Positions 19,950-29,460 of a DNA stretch of 46,965 nucleotides are shown here, piece after piece (positions within the stretch are counted from its first letter, which is position 1; each line of letters begins with the position of its first letter). The notes beneath the pieces were generated by a model, which ran no database searches, was not told the DNA's origin, and saw nothing but the letters and a program-made list of their open reading frames with translations. Source of the DNA: Sphingomonas sp. AOB5. Its GTDB lineage: Bacteria > Pseudomonadota > Alphaproteobacteria > Sphingomonadales > Sphingomonadaceae. The translations under genes and the position numbers were made by a program. The DNA lies in assembly GCF_029433115.1 (NCBI RefSeq), contig NZ_JARNTV010000027.1:1-46965 (forward strand). The letters run 5' to 3'.

Positions 19950-20756
19950 TTGAGTGAAGGACAGGCTGGCGCCGAAGCGATCGCACGCGCATTTGTGGAT
20001 GCGCGGCATTCGGGCGGCGTGCTGGCGGACTATCCGGGCGGAAAGCTGCCCGCATCGCTCGACGAGGCGTATCGGATTCAGGAACGCGCAATCGGCCTGC
20101 ATGGCGGGCGCGTGGCGGGCTGGAAGGTCGGCCGCATCGCCGATCCTTTGGTCTCGACCTATGGCGCGAACCGGCTGACCGGCCCGATCTTCGACAATGG
20201 CATCGTTTACGCGAGCGAAGGCGATGTGCCGGAAATGCCGGTGTTCGGCGATGGCTTTGCTGCGGCCGAGGCCGAATATCTGCTGCAGCTGGGCGATCTG
20301 CCCGCCAGCTTCGAGCGGGCCTGGACCAATGGCGCGGTGGCCGCTCATGTCGACCGGGTGTGCATCGGCATCGAAGTGGCCAGCTCGCCCTTTCCGGGCA
20401 TCAACGAGCATGGCCCCGCCGTGACCGTGTCCGACTTCGGCAACAATAACGGGCTGGTGGTCGGCACCGAACTGGGCGACGGACAGGGTTTCCTCGACCT
20501 TCCGGTAGCGCTAACAATCGACGGAATCCAAGCCGGGACGGGAACCGCGGCGGATATGCTCGACGGGCCGTTCGGTGCGGTGCGCTTCCTGTTCGAGCTG
20601 GCGCGGGATCGCGGCCTGCCGCTGGCCGCGGGCCAGTGGATCTCGACCGGTGCCGTTACCGGCGTCCACCCCGTCCGCCCCGGCGCCGTGGTGGAGGCCC
20701 ATTTCGGCGATGACATGACGGTGCGTTGTGCGATAGGTGTGAGCCGCCAAGACTGA
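19950..20756 (+). CDS. 2-keto-4-pentenoate hydratase / FAH-family protein
   Basis: 268-aa protein of the fumarylacetoacetate hydrolase superfamily, hydratase/decarboxylase branch (MhpD-like). Features: IQERAIGLHGGRVAGWKVG near the N-terminus, FAAAEAEYLLQLG (metal-binding Glu pair region), GIEVASSPFPG, SDFGNNNGLVVG and the C-terminal GQWISTGAVTGVHPVRPG. Start taken at TTG 19950, preceded by GAAAGG. The region upstream is open in frame but contains the operator. It is the first gene of the hexuronate operon, which suggests it acts on a 2-keto acid from uronate breakdown rather than on an aromatic-cleavage product; that is inference and the substrate is open. Confidence 0.8.
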   Translation: MSEGQAGAEAIARAFVDARHSGGVLADYPGGKLPASLDEAYRIQERAIGLHGGRVAGWKVGRIADPLVSTYGANRLTGPIFDNGIVYASEGDVPEMPVFGDGFAAAEAEYLLQLGDLPASFERAWTNGAVAAHVDRVCIGIEVASSPFPGINEHGPAVTVSDFGNNNGLVVGTELGDGQGFLDLPVALTIDGIQAGTGTAADMLDGPFGAVRFLFELARDRGLPLAAGQWISTGAVTGVHPVRPGAVVEAHFGDDMTVRCAIGVSRQD

Positions 20757-20788
20757 TATGATAGATAAGATTTAAAGAGGAGAGGGGA

Positions 20789-22093
20789 ATGGCCACGATT
20801 GGAGAGACCGGAGGCGGCACACTGCCCGCCCGTACCGGCCGGTATCGATGGATGATCGTGGCGCTGCTCTTCGTGGCGACGACGGTCAATTATATCGACC
20901 GCACCATGCTGGGGCTTCTCAAGCCGCAGCTCTCCTCCGAGCTTGGCTGGAGCGAGACCGATTACGGCAACATCGTCACCGCCTTCCAGTGCGCCTATGC
21001 GTTCGGTTTCCTGATCATGGGCTGGCTGATCGACCGGTTCGGACCGAAGATCGGCTATTCCATCGCCATCACCATCTGGACCATCGGCCATGTCGCGCAC
21101 GGCTTTGCCGGCTCGGTCGCGTCGTTCATGGCGGCGCGCGCGATGCTGGGCGTGGGCGAGGCGGGGCATTTCCCCTCGGTCGTGCGCGCGAGCAGCGAGT
21201 GGTTTCCGCAGAAGGAGCGCAGCTACGCGATCGGCTGGGTCAACAGCGCCACCACGATCGGCGTGATCCTGACCGCGCCGACCATGTGGCTGTTCATGAC
21301 CTGGCTGGGCCTGGGCTGGCGCGAGACCTTCATCTATACCGGCCTGTTCGGCGTGATCCTGCTGGTGCTGTGGATCAAGGTGTACAGCAACCCGCGCGAG
21401 AGCGGGAAGGTGAGCGACGCGGAGCTGGCCTGGATCGAGCATGACCCGCCCGAGAAGATCGAGCGCATCGGCTGGGCCAAGATCGTCACCAAGCGCGAGG
21501 CATGGGCATTCGCCGTCGGCAAGTTCCTGACCGATCCGGTCTGGTTCATGATGCTGTTCTGGCTGCCCAGCTATTTCAACAGCACGTACGGCGTCGATCT
21601 GAAGGTGGTCCTGCTGCCGATGATCATCATGTACCTGTTGTCCGACGTGGGCAGCATCGCAGGCGGCTGGGTGTCGTCCAAGCTGATCCAGAGCGGGCGC
21701 AGCGTGAATTTCGCGCGCAAGGCGACGATGCTGGGCGCGGGCTGCTGCGTGTTGCCGCTGCTGTTCGTGACCCATGTCGACAATATCTGGCTGGCGATCC
21801 CCCTGATCGGCATCGCGCTGGCCGGGCATCAGGCCTTTTCGTCGACCATCCTGTCGATCCCGCCCGACATGTTCCCGAAGCGCGCGGTCGGATCGGTGAT
21901 CGGGCTGGGCGGTTTCGCAGGCGGCATCGGCGGCATGATCATGTCCACCTCGGTGGGGCGTGTGCTCGATGCGACCGGCGGCAACTACACGCTGATTTTC
22001 GCCGCGTGCACGACGGTGTATTTCCTCGCCGTGCTGTCGATCCATCTGCTCAGCCCGAAGCTGGCGCCGGTAACCGTGGAGGCCAAGGCCTAA
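20789..22093 (+). CDS. hexuronate (ExuT-type) MFS transporter
   Basis: 434-aa 12-helix MFS symporter of the anion:cation symporter group. Features: NYIDRTMLGLLKPQL after helix 1, MGWLIDRFGPKIGYS in loop 2-3 and GVGEAGHFPSVVRASSEWFP in helix 4-5, as in galacturonate/glucuronate transporters. A strong GAGGAGAGGGG lies before ATG 20789. It is followed 2 nt later by uxaC, and the context (uxaC, kduI, kduD, kdgK) supports uptake of galacturonate or unsaturated uronates across the inner membrane. Confidence 0.88.
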   Translation: MATIGETGGGTLPARTGRYRWMIVALLFVATTVNYIDRTMLGLLKPQLSSELGWSETDYGNIVTAFQCAYAFGFLIMGWLIDRFGPKIGYSIAITIWTIGHVAHGFAGSVASFMAARAMLGVGEAGHFPSVVRASSEWFPQKERSYAIGWVNSATTIGVILTAPTMWLFMTWLGLGWRETFIYTGLFGVILLVLWIKVYSNPRESGKVSDAELAWIEHDPPEKIERIGWAKIVTKREAWAFAVGKFLTDPVWFMMLFWLPSYFNSTYGVDLKVVLLPMIIMYLLSDVGSIAGGWVSSKLIQSGRSVNFARKATMLGAGCCVLPLLFVTHVDNIWLAIPLIGIALAGHQAFSSTILSIPPDMFPKRAVGSVIGLGGFAGGIGGMIMSTSVGRVLDATGGNYTLIFAACTTVYFLAVLSIHLLSPKLAPVTVEAKA

Positions 22094-22095
22094 GC

Positions 22096-23544
22096 ATGAC
22101 ACGTCCGTTGAAGCTCGATCCCGACCGGTTGTTCCCCGCAGACGGGCGGACGCGCGATATTGCGCGTTCGCTCTATGCGGAAGTTGCGGGGCTGCCGATC
22201 ATCAGCCCGCACGGGCATACCGATCCGACCTGGTTCTCGACCAACGAGAACTGGTCGAACGCGACCGAGCTTCTGCTGGCGCCGGACCATTATCTCTACC
22301 GCATGCTCTATTCGCAGGGCATCGCGCTGGCCGATCTGGGCGTGCCCGACAAGAATGGCGTACCGCCCCACGATCCGCGCGCGGCGTGGCGGCTGTTCGC
22401 GGAGCATTTCCACCTGTTCCGCGGCACGCCGTCCAGCATGTGGCTGGGCCATGTGTTCGGCGAAGTGTTCGGGTTCGAGGTGGCGCTCGATGCCTCCACC
22501 GCCGATCATTATTACGACCGGATCAACGAGAAGCTGGCGTCGGACGCGTTCAAGCCGCGCGCGCTGTTCGACCGGTTCGGGATCGAGTTCCTCGCCACCA
22601 CCGAGGGGCCGCAGGACGACCTGTCGCCGCATCATGCGATCCACAACAGCGGATGGCAGGGCCGGGTGGTCACCACCTATCGCCCCGACGCGGTGATCGA
22701 CGTCGAGCATGAGCAGTTCGCCGGGGCGATGAAGGTCTTCGCCGAGAAGACCGGCGAGGATGTCTGGTCGTGGGACGGCTATCTGGCTGCGCACCGCAAG
22801 CGCCGGGCGGACTTCCGTGCGGCAGGCGCCACCGCGACCGATCACGGCCACCCCACCGCGCTGACCGCCAACCTCGATCATGACGAGGCCGAGCGGCTGT
22901 TCCGCACGATCCTGTCCGACAGTTGGACCCCGCAGGATGCCGAGCTGTTCCGCGCGCAGATGCTGACCGAGATGGCGGCGATGAGCGCGGATGACGGCAT
23001 GGTGATGCAGATCCATCCGGGTTCGTGCCGCAATCACAATGGCGGGCTGTTCCACAGCCATGGCCGTGACAAGGGCGCGGATATCCCGACCCGCACCGAT
23101 TATGTCCACGCGCTGAAGCCCTTGCTCGACCGGTTCGGCACCTCGACCGATCTGTCGATCATCCTCTTCACGCTGGACGAGACGACTTATTCGCGCGAGC
23201 TGGCGCCGCTGGCCGGGCATTATCCGTGCCTGAAGCTGGGGCCATCGTGGTGGTTCCATGACTCGCCGGAAGGCATGCTCCGTTTCCGCGAGCAGGTGAC
23301 CGAGACCGCTGGTTTCTACAACACCGTCGGCTTCAACGACGATACCCGCGCCTTCCTGTCGATCCCCGCGCGCCACGACGTCGCACGGCGCATCGATTGC
23401 GGCTTCCTCGCGCAGCTGGTCGCCGAAGGCCGCCTGCTCGACTGGGAAGCGCATGAGCTGGCGCACGATCTCACCAACGGCCTTGTCCGCAAGGCCTATA
23501 AACTCGACCAACCCGCCCCCGCGCCCGTCGCGGCGGCTGCCTGA
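22096..23544 (+). CDS. uxaC: glucuronate/galacturonate isomerase
   Basis: 482-aa uronate isomerase of the amidohydrolase superfamily: D-galacturonate to D-tagaturonate (and D-glucuronate to D-fructuronate). Characteristic features: PIISPHGHTDP (metal-site HxH), WSNATELLLAPDHYLYRML, EFLATTEGPQDDL, a GMVMQIHPGSCRNHN-like strand, LGPSWWFHDSPEGM and GFNDDTRAFLSIPARHD. Start ATG 22096 lies 2 nt after the MFS stop. The enzymes for the next steps (UxaB, UxaA) are not in this window. Confidence 0.96.
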   Translation: MTRPLKLDPDRLFPADGRTRDIARSLYAEVAGLPIISPHGHTDPTWFSTNENWSNATELLLAPDHYLYRMLYSQGIALADLGVPDKNGVPPHDPRAAWRLFAEHFHLFRGTPSSMWLGHVFGEVFGFEVALDASTADHYYDRINEKLASDAFKPRALFDRFGIEFLATTEGPQDDLSPHHAIHNSGWQGRVVTTYRPDAVIDVEHEQFAGAMKVFAEKTGEDVWSWDGYLAAHRKRRADFRAAGATATDHGHPTALTANLDHDEAERLFRTILSDSWTPQDAELFRAQMLTEMAAMSADDGMVMQIHPGSCRNHNGGLFHSHGRDKGADIPTRTDYVHALKPLLDRFGTSTDLSIILFTLDETTYSRELAPLAGHYPCLKLGPSWWFHDSPEGMLRFREQVTETAGFYNTVGFNDDTRAFLSIPARHDVARRIDCGFLAQLVAEGRLLDWEAHELAHDLTNGLVRKAYKLDQPAPAPVAAAA

Positions 23545-23559
23545 ACCAACGGAGTGACC

Positions 23560-24402
23560 ATGTTCGACCGCACCTATTACGCCACGCACCCCGACATGAT
23601 GGAGTGCGTTTCGAACGAGGAACTGCGCGACCGCTATCTGATCCAGGGCCTGTTCCGCGAAGGCGAATGCGTCCTGAACTACACCCATGCCGATCGCTTC
23701 GTGATCGGCGGCGTGCAGGTGGGTTCGGCCGCAGTGAAGCTGCCCGCGCAGACCGAGCCGGCTTCGGCGGCGGGCCATCCCTTCCTCGAGCGCCGTGAAC
23801 TGGCGATCGTCAACGTCAGCGGCGTCGAAGGCACCGTGACCGTCGATGGTGAGAGCTTCACGCTGGGCAACAAGGACTGCCTGTACGTGACGATGGGCGC
23901 GAAGGACGTGGAGTTCTCGGGCGCCGGTGCGCGCTTCTATTTGGCCTCGTGCCCGGCGCATAAGGGCTTCCAGACCCGCAAGCTCTCGATCGCCGACGCC
24001 AACCGGCTGGATCGCGGTACGCTGGAGGAATCGAACGAGCGCTCGATCTACCAGCTGGTGATCCCGGGCGTGTGCGACAGCGCACAGCTCGTCATGGGTC
24101 TCACCGTGCTGAAGCCGGGTTCGGTGTGGAACACCATGCCCCCGCACATCCATGAGCGTCGCAGCGAGATCTATTTCTACTTCGAGCTGGACGATCTCGA
24201 TAAGGATCGCGTGTTCCATTACATGGGCGAAGGCGAAGCGACCCGCCACATCGTGATCGGCAACGAGGAAGCGGTGATTTCGCCGCCCTGGTCGATCCAT
24301 ATGGGTTCGGGCACCAAGGCGTACGCGTTCATCTGGGCGATGGCCGGCGAGAACCAAGACTATACCGACATGAACGTGCTGGACATCTGCCAGCTGGCGT
24401 AA
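23560..24402 (+). CDS. kduI: 5-dehydro-4-deoxy-D-glucuronate isomerase
   Basis: 280-aa cupin isomerase that converts 5-keto-4-deoxyuronate, the product of pectin lyases, to 2,5-diketo-3-deoxygluconate. Metal ligands His196, His198 and Glu203 lie in [12 protein letters not shown], and a further His is at 247 in WSIHMGSG. Length matches E. coli KduI (278 aa). Start ATG 23560 is preferred because GGAG lies 5 nt upstream; an in-frame GTG at 23554 overlaps that site. Sits between uxaC and kduD. Confidence 0.97.
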   Translation: MFDRTYYATHPDMMECVSNEELRDRYLIQGLFREGECVLNYTHADRFVIGGVQVGSAAVKLPAQTEPASAAGHPFLERRELAIVNVSGVEGTVTVDGESFTLGNKDCLYVTMGAKDVEFSGAGARFYLASCPAHKGFQTRKLSIADANRLDRGTLEESNERSIYQLVIPGVCDSAQLVMGLTVLKPGSVWNTMPPHIHERRSEIYFYFELDDLDKDRVFHYMGEGEATRHIVIGNEEAVISPPWSIHMGSGTKAYAFIWAMAGENQDYTDMNVLDICQLA

Positions 24403-24409
24403 CCTTGAA

Positions 24410-24524
24410 CTCCCCCTCCCGCTTGCGGGAGGGGGTCGGGGGGTGGGCCCCCGCTCTCCTCCCGGTGCATCGCTCGCGGATGGCGGGCGCCCACCCCCGG
24501 CCCCTCCCGCAAGCGGGAGGGGAG
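24410..24524. repeat. REP-like doublet between kduI and kduD
   Basis: Large inverted repeat: CTCCCCCTCCCGCTTGCGGG (24410) and CCCGCAAGCGGGAGGGGAG near 24524 are each palindromic and are mutual inverted copies, with GGGGGGTGGGC / GCCCACCCCC inside. It lies within the operon and could trim or stabilise mRNA. A common form of sphingomonad intergenic repeat. Confidence 0.75.
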
Positions 24525-24535
24525 AGAGTTAGACC

Positions 24536-25291
24536 ATGACCAATCCCTTCGATCTCACCGGCCGCGTCGCGGTCGTCACCGGCGCCAATACCGGTATCGG
24601 GCAGGGCATCGCGCTGGCGCTTGCCGCAGCAGGCGCGGACATTGCCGCGGTCGGCCGCAGCGCCGCGACCGAGACGGTCGAGAAGGCCCGCGCGCTGGGC
24701 CGCAAGGCAGAGATCATCTCGGCCGATCTCTCGACCATCGAGCCGGTGGGCCGCGTGGTCGACGAAGCCGTGGAGAAGCTCGGCGGGCTGGATATCCTCG
24801 TCAACAATGCCGGGATCATCCGCCGCAACGACAGCCTCGACTTCACCGAGGAGGATTGGGACGCGGTGGTCGATACCAACCTGAAATCGGTGTTCTTCCT
24901 GTGCCAGGCCGCGGGCAAGCACATGGCGGCGCAGGGCCGCGGCAAGATCATCAACATCGCCTCGATGCTGACCTTCCAGGGCGGCATCCGCGTACCGAGC
25001 TATACCGCGTCCAAGTCCGGCATCGGCGGCCTCACCAAGATCCTGGCGAACGAATGGGCGGCCCAGGGCATCAACGTGAACGCTATCGCGCCGGGCTATA
25101 TCGCGACCAACAATACCGCCGCGCTTCAGGCCGATCCGGACCGCAACCGTTCGATCATGGAGCGCATCCCGGCGGCACGCTGGGGCAGCCCCGAGGATAT
25201 GGGCGGCGCGGCGGTCTTCCTTGCGTCCAGCGCTTCGGACTATGTTCAGGGCCATATCCTTGCCGTTGACGGGGGCTGGCTGGCACGATGA
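24536..25291 (+). CDS. kduD: 2-dehydro-3-deoxy-D-gluconate 5-dehydrogenase (2-deoxy-D-gluconate 3-dehydrogenase)
   Basis: 251-aa classical short-chain dehydrogenase. It reduces 2,5-diketo-3-deoxygluconate to 2-keto-3-deoxygluconate with NAD(P)H. Rossmann motif VVTGANTGIG (residues 14-22), NNAG at 90-93, catalytic Ser143, Tyr156 and Lys160 (PSYTASKSGIGG). High similarity to KduD over the whole length, and kduI sits directly upstream. Its stop overlaps the kdgK start as ATGA. Confidence 0.95.
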   Translation: MTNPFDLTGRVAVVTGANTGIGQGIALALAAAGADIAAVGRSAATETVEKARALGRKAEIISADLSTIEPVGRVVDEAVEKLGGLDILVNNAGIIRRNDSLDFTEEDWDAVVDTNLKSVFFLCQAAGKHMAAQGRGKIINIASMLTFQGGIRVPSYTASKSGIGGLTKILANEWAAQGINVNAIAPGYIATNNTAALQADPDRNRSIMERIPAARWGSPEDMGGAAVFLASSASDYVQGHILAVDGGWLAR

Positions 25292-26289
25292 CGACTGCAT
25301 TCTTCGGCGAACTGATGCTGCGGCTCTCGCCGCCGGGTCGCGAATTGCTGCTCCAGACGCCGAAGCTGGAAGTGAATGTCGGCGGGGCCGAGGCCAATGT
25401 CGCGACGGGCCTTGCCTGTCTCGGCCATAAGGTTCGCATGATCAGCGCGGTGGCGGACAATCCGCTGGGCGGCGCAGTGATCGGCGAGCTGCGGCGGCGC
25501 GGCGTGGATACGTCCACCGTTGCGGTCGAGGCCGGGCGGCTGGGCCTGTATTTCCTTACGCCGGGCGCTGGCCTGCGCGCATCCGAAGTCGTCTATGACC
25601 GTGCCCATTCGGTGTTCGCGGACCGGGCGGAAAGCGCATGGGACTGGGATGTGGCGCTGGAAGGCGCCACCCGGCTGCACCTTTCGGGCATCACCCCGGC
25701 ACTCGGGCCGAACACCGCTGCCGCCGCCATCGCCGCAGCCGAAGCGGCGAGCGCCAAGGGCATCCCGGTCTCGTTCGACGGCAATTACCGCGCGAAGCTG
25801 TGGGAAGCATGGGACAGCGATCCGCGCTCCGTGCTGACCCGGCTGATCGGCCATGCCGATATCCTGTTCGGCAATCACCGCGACGTGTCGCTGCTGCTCG
25901 GCCGCGAATTTTCGGGCGACGGATCGGACCGGCGCCGCGAGGCAGCACAGGCAGCGTTCGAAGCCTTTCCGAAGCTCCAGATCATCGCTTCCACCGCGCG
26001 CCATGTCGACGATGCCGACAGCCACCGGATCGCGGCGCGGATCGATATGCGGTCGAGCTGGCACCAGACCAAGGAAATACTCGTGGCCGGCATCGTCGAC
26101 CGGATCGGCGCAGGCGATGCCTTTGCGGCGGGCGTGCTGCACGGTCTGGCCGAGGGCGGCGATGCGAAGGCGGCCGCCGAAGCGGGCCTGGCGCTCACCT
26201 GTCTCAAGCATTCGCTGCCGGGCGATGCCAGCCTGTTCACGCGCGCGGATCTGGATGCGTTCGGGGAGGGCCTCGACGTTCGTAGATAG
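25288..26289 (+). CDS. kdgK: 2-keto-3-deoxygluconate kinase
   Basis: 333-aa PfkB/ribokinase-family sugar kinase producing 2-keto-3-deoxy-6-phosphogluconate for the Entner-Doudoroff pathway. Features: [12 protein letters not shown] at the start, [27 protein letters not shown] (typical of KdgK) and the anion hole [12 protein letters not shown] with catalytic base Asp277. ATGA overlap with kduD. The KDPG aldolase needed next is not in the window. Confidence 0.95.
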   Translation: MTTAFFGELMLRLSPPGRELLLQTPKLEVNVGGAEANVATGLACLGHKVRMISAVADNPLGGAVIGELRRRGVDTSTVAVEAGRLGLYFLTPGAGLRASEVVYDRAHSVFADRAESAWDWDVALEGATRLHLSGITPALGPNTAAAAIAAAEAASAKGIPVSFDGNYRAKLWEAWDSDPRSVLTRLIGHADILFGNHRDVSLLLGREFSGDGSDRRREAAQAAFEAFPKLQIIASTARHVDDADSHRIAARIDMRSSWHQTKEILVAGIVDRIGAGDAFAAGVLHGLAEGGDAKAAAEAGLALTCLKHSLPGDASLFTRADLDAFGEGLDVRR

Positions 26290-26341
26290 CGGTCGCGGCG
26301 AGACAATAGAGGCGAAACATCGCCCTTTTGGAGAGGTGCCG

Positions 26342-27673
26342 ATGAAGGGGAGCATGCCTGCGGCGGGTGAGGCGGCATTGCCGCCACCCGATCTCGCGAT
26401 TTTCCGCAAGACCTATGGCGTCGATGGCGCGTGGGAAGCCGAGCTTCACGAAGCCTGGGGGCTGATCGGGCAGCATATCCCCGGCATCGCGCGCGAACTG
26501 CTGGAACGGCGGGCAGGCGGCGCTGCGGTGACCGACGACATGGTTCGCGCGCGCGTTGCCTATGCCGAAGCCAAGATGGCGCGGCCGATCGACCGGCACT
26601 GGATCGACACGATCATCGCCGAGGCGGACCGGATCGGTCAGGGCGAGTTCGATTTCTCGCTGGTCGCCTCGTCGATGGTGGTGGCGCAGAGGCGGGTGCA
26701 TGCGCTGTTCTTCGAACTGACCCGGGATCCCGCAACGCTGGAGCGGGTGACGCGCGCGACGCAGAAGCTGGCGGTGATCGAATTCGAGCTGATCGCCAGC
26801 CGCCTGCGCGCCATCGCCCGCGCGCGAAACGTGGCGGCGCTGCGCGAGGAAGCGGCGAAGGCGCGGGCCGATCTGGCGCGGGCATTCGCCAGCACCGCGG
26901 GGCACAGCCGCGACGTGGCGCGCTTCACCGAACAGACCGCGCGCGAACTTCAGCAATTGCGCGTCCCGGCAGCGGAAGTCTCCGCTGCGGCGGACCAGTC
27001 CGCCACGGCGATGGCGAGTTCGGCCGAGAGCGCAGCGGGCCTGATCGCCGCCTATGACCGCGCCCGCGAGCATGTGACCGGCGCGGCGGAAGTCGCGGGC
27101 CGGGCCGATGCCATCGCGCAGCAGGGCGCGGACAATGCCGCTTCGCTGGCCGTGCACACCGCGCGGATCGAGTCTGTCGTCACGCTGATCGCGGGCATCG
27201 CCAACCAGACCAAGCTGCTTGCGCTCAACGCCAGTATCGAGGCCGCGCGCGCCGGGGAAAGCGGACGCGGCTTCGCCATCGTCGCGCAGGAAGTGCGCAG
27301 CCTCGCCGATCAGGCGGCGGACGCCACCGGCGGCATCACCGCGACGATCCATGACGCACAGGGCGCGAGCGAAATCGTGTCCGAGACCAACCGGAAGATC
27401 CGCACCACCGTGGGAGAATTGCTCGACCGGGTGCGCGGCCTCTCCACGGCGATGGAGGAGCAGGTGGCGACCGTCGCCGCGATCCTCGCCTCGATCGACG
27501 AGACGGCGGTCTCCTCGCGCGAGATTGCGGCGCTGATCGCGACGATCAGCGAGCGGGTGGCGCTGCTGGCCAGCGCGGCGGAGGATGCCGGGCGGCAGGC
27601 AGTGGCGGCCGGCGACGAACTGCAATTGATCGAAGCGAAGGCAGGCGCCTTCATGACGGGAGTGACCCAATGA
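26342..27673 (+). CDS. soluble methyl-accepting chemotaxis protein with globin-like sensor region
   Basis: 443-aa cytoplasmic chemoreceptor: no transmembrane segment. The all-helical N-terminal region (about 1-175) resembles the protoglobin of globin-coupled sensors in helix layout, but I cannot see a clear proximal His in the expected helix, so it may not bind heme. The signalling domain has the hairpin tip [42 protein letters not shown]. Start ATG 26342 follows GGAGAGG; earlier in-frame codons overlap kdgK. Its stop overlaps the esterase start as ATGA, and it follows kdgK by 52 nt. A receptor for pectin or uronate nutrition, or for redox state, is plausible. Confidence 0.88.
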   Translation: MKGSMPAAGEAALPPPDLAIFRKTYGVDGAWEAELHEAWGLIGQHIPGIARELLERRAGGAAVTDDMVRARVAYAEAKMARPIDRHWIDTIIAEADRIGQGEFDFSLVASSMVVAQRRVHALFFELTRDPATLERVTRATQKLAVIEFELIASRLRAIARARNVAALREEAAKARADLARAFASTAGHSRDVARFTEQTARELQQLRVPAAEVSAAADQSATAMASSAESAAGLIAAYDRAREHVTGAAEVAGRADAIAQQGADNAASLAVHTARIESVVTLIAGIANQTKLLALNASIEAARAGESGRGFAIVAQEVRSLADQAADATGGITATIHDAQGASEIVSETNRKIRTTVGELLDRVRGLSTAMEEQVATVAAILASIDETAVSSREIAALIATISERVALLASAAEDAGRQAVAAGDELQLIEAKAGAFMTGVTQ

Positions 27674-29232
27674 GTGACGTGTCGCGGCGTGCGGTGGTGG
27701 CAGGCGGACTGGTGCTGGCGGCGATGCCGCTGGTGGCGCGGGCCGGGACCACCGGCGATCCGGTGGTCGATGCGCCGGCGGGGCGTTTCCAGGGCTTCCA
27801 GTCGGGCAGCATCTCGACCTTCAAGAATATCCGCTATGCCAGCGCACCGCGCTTCATGGCGCCGGTGGCGATGCCGCGCGCGACCGAAACGGTGATCGCA
27901 CAGGCCTTCGGTCCGATCGCGCCGCAGCGGGGCGGTTCGGGCCTGCAGGACGAGGCGTGCCAGCGGCTCAACATCTGGACGCCGGGCGCCGATGCCCGCG
28001 CGAAACGCCCGGTGATGGTCTATATCCATGGCGGCGCCTATTCGAACGGCACGGTGACGGTGCCGACCAACCACGGCGCGAAGCTGGCCGAGACCGAGGA
28101 TGTCGTGGTGGTCACCGTCAACCACCGGCTCAATGCGCTCGGCTATCTCTATCTCGCGCGGATGGACCCGCGTTTCGCCGACAGCGGCAATCTGGGCCAA
28201 CTCGACCTGATCGTGGCGCTACAATGGGTGCGCGATAATATCGCGGCGTTCGGCGGCGATCCGAAGCGGGTGTTCGTGTTCGGCCAGTCCGGCGGCGGCG
28301 CGAAGATCGCGACGATGATGGGCATGCCCGCCGCGAAGGGCCTGTTCCACTCGGCCGCGACGATGAGCGGGCAGCAGGTGACCGCCTCCGGCCCGATGAA
28401 TGCGCACCGGCGCGCACAGGCCTATCTGGCGAAGCTGGGCGTACGCGAGAATGACCTTGGCGCATTGCTGGAACTGCCGGTCGGGCGGCTGATCGAGGCG
28501 ACCGACGCGACCGATCCGATCCTGGGCGGCGGCGTCTATTTCGGGCCGGTGCTCGACATGAAGTGGCTGGTGCGTCACCCCTTCTGGCCCGATCCGAATC
28601 CGCAATCGAACCATATCCCGATGATTTTGGGCAACACCCGCGACGAGACCCGCGCGTTCGTGCCCGCGGAATCGGCCAAGGTGAAGGGGCTGAACTGGGA
28701 CAATCTGGCCGCGGCGATGGCACCAGAGCTGCGGATGGACCTGCTGCCCGAATGGATCGTGAGCGAATATCGCGCGCACTTCCCCAGCGATACGCCCGAA
28801 CAGATCTTCTACCGTGCAACCACCGCCGGACGAAGCTGGCCGGGGCAGGTGATCGAAGCCGATGCGCGCGCGGCGGCGGGCGCGAAGGCGACCTGGGTCT
28901 ATCAGCTCGACTATCAGTCGCCGGTGAAGCCGGAACGCGGGGCGCCGCATACCGGGGATATCGCGCTGGCGTTCGGCACGCTGGGTGCGGAGGGTTCGAT
29001 CACCGGAATCGGGCCGGATGCGCAGCGGCTGAGCCGGCAGGTGATGGGCGCCTTCGCCGCACTGGCACGGACGGGCAAGCCGGTGGGGAAGGGCGTTCCG
29101 CTATGGCCCGCCTATACGCTGCCGAAGCGGGCGACGATGCTATTCGACGTGAACAGCCGCGCGGTGAACGATCCGCGCAAATGGGAGCGCGAGCTGTTCG
29201 CCCGCGTGCCCTATATCCAGCCGGGGAGCTAG
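27670..29232 (+). CDS. secreted type-B carboxylesterase
   Basis: 520-aa alpha/beta-hydrolase of the type-B carboxylesterase/lipase family. A twin-arginine-like leader ([21 protein letters not shown]) ends near residue 25, so export is expected. [10 protein letters not shown] is the oxyanion-hole motif, nucleophile Ser207 lies in GQSGGGAK (instead of the common GESAG), and the catalytic His is probably in [10 protein letters not shown]. As the last gene of the hexuronate operon (ATGA overlap with the chemoreceptor gene) it may remove ester groups (acetyl, methyl, feruloyl) from pectic oligomers; that role is inferred from position. Confidence 0.85.
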   Translation: MSDVSRRAVVAGGLVLAAMPLVARAGTTGDPVVDAPAGRFQGFQSGSISTFKNIRYASAPRFMAPVAMPRATETVIAQAFGPIAPQRGGSGLQDEACQRLNIWTPGADARAKRPVMVYIHGGAYSNGTVTVPTNHGAKLAETEDVVVVTVNHRLNALGYLYLARMDPRFADSGNLGQLDLIVALQWVRDNIAAFGGDPKRVFVFGQSGGGAKIATMMGMPAAKGLFHSAATMSGQQVTASGPMNAHRRAQAYLAKLGVRENDLGALLELPVGRLIEATDATDPILGGGVYFGPVLDMKWLVRHPFWPDPNPQSNHIPMILGNTRDETRAFVPAESAKVKGLNWDNLAAAMAPELRMDLLPEWIVSEYRAHFPSDTPEQIFYRATTAGRSWPGQVIEADARAAAGAKATWVYQLDYQSPVKPERGAPHTGDIALAFGTLGAEGSITGIGPDAQRLSRQVMGAFAALARTGKPVGKGVPLWPAYTLPKRATMLFDVNSRAVNDPRKWERELFARVPYIQPGS

Positions 29233-29460
29233 GGGTCCGTACTCAATCAAGCTCGCTACCACGCCTCTAGGCGATAGCCCTCCCCCTTGATGGGGGAGGG
29301 TTGGGTGGGGTGAACTCTCCTCATGGGACAGTCGTATGAGGAGAGCTCACCCTCATCCTCCCACGCCCTTCGGGCGCGGGCCCCTCCTTCTCCCATCGAG
29401 GGAGAAGGGTTATCCCTCGATCTCAGTGCCTTGATCTGAAATCTAATTGAGTACGGATCC
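29233..29460. repeat. 228-bp intergenic element bounded by 15-bp inverted repeats
   Basis: Left end GGGTCCGTACTCAAT (29233-29247) and right end ATTGAGTACGGATCC (29446-29460) are inverted repeats with one mismatch. Between them lie CCCTCCCCCTTGATGGGGGAGGG, a CTCTCCTCA / TGAGGAGAG pair, and CCTTCTCCCATCGAGGGAGAAGG (the latter written here as its two arms, CCTTCTCCC and GGGAGAAGG). It fills the gap exactly from the esterase stop to the DMT stop. It may be a non-autonomous repeat or a composite bidirectional terminator. Confidence 0.55.

Noticed and set aside
20345..24357. Long antisense frames opposite the hexuronate operon (20345-22102 and 22090-24357)
   Set aside because: Their translations are Arg/His/Asp-rich without family motifs; the plus-strand genes fully explain the region.
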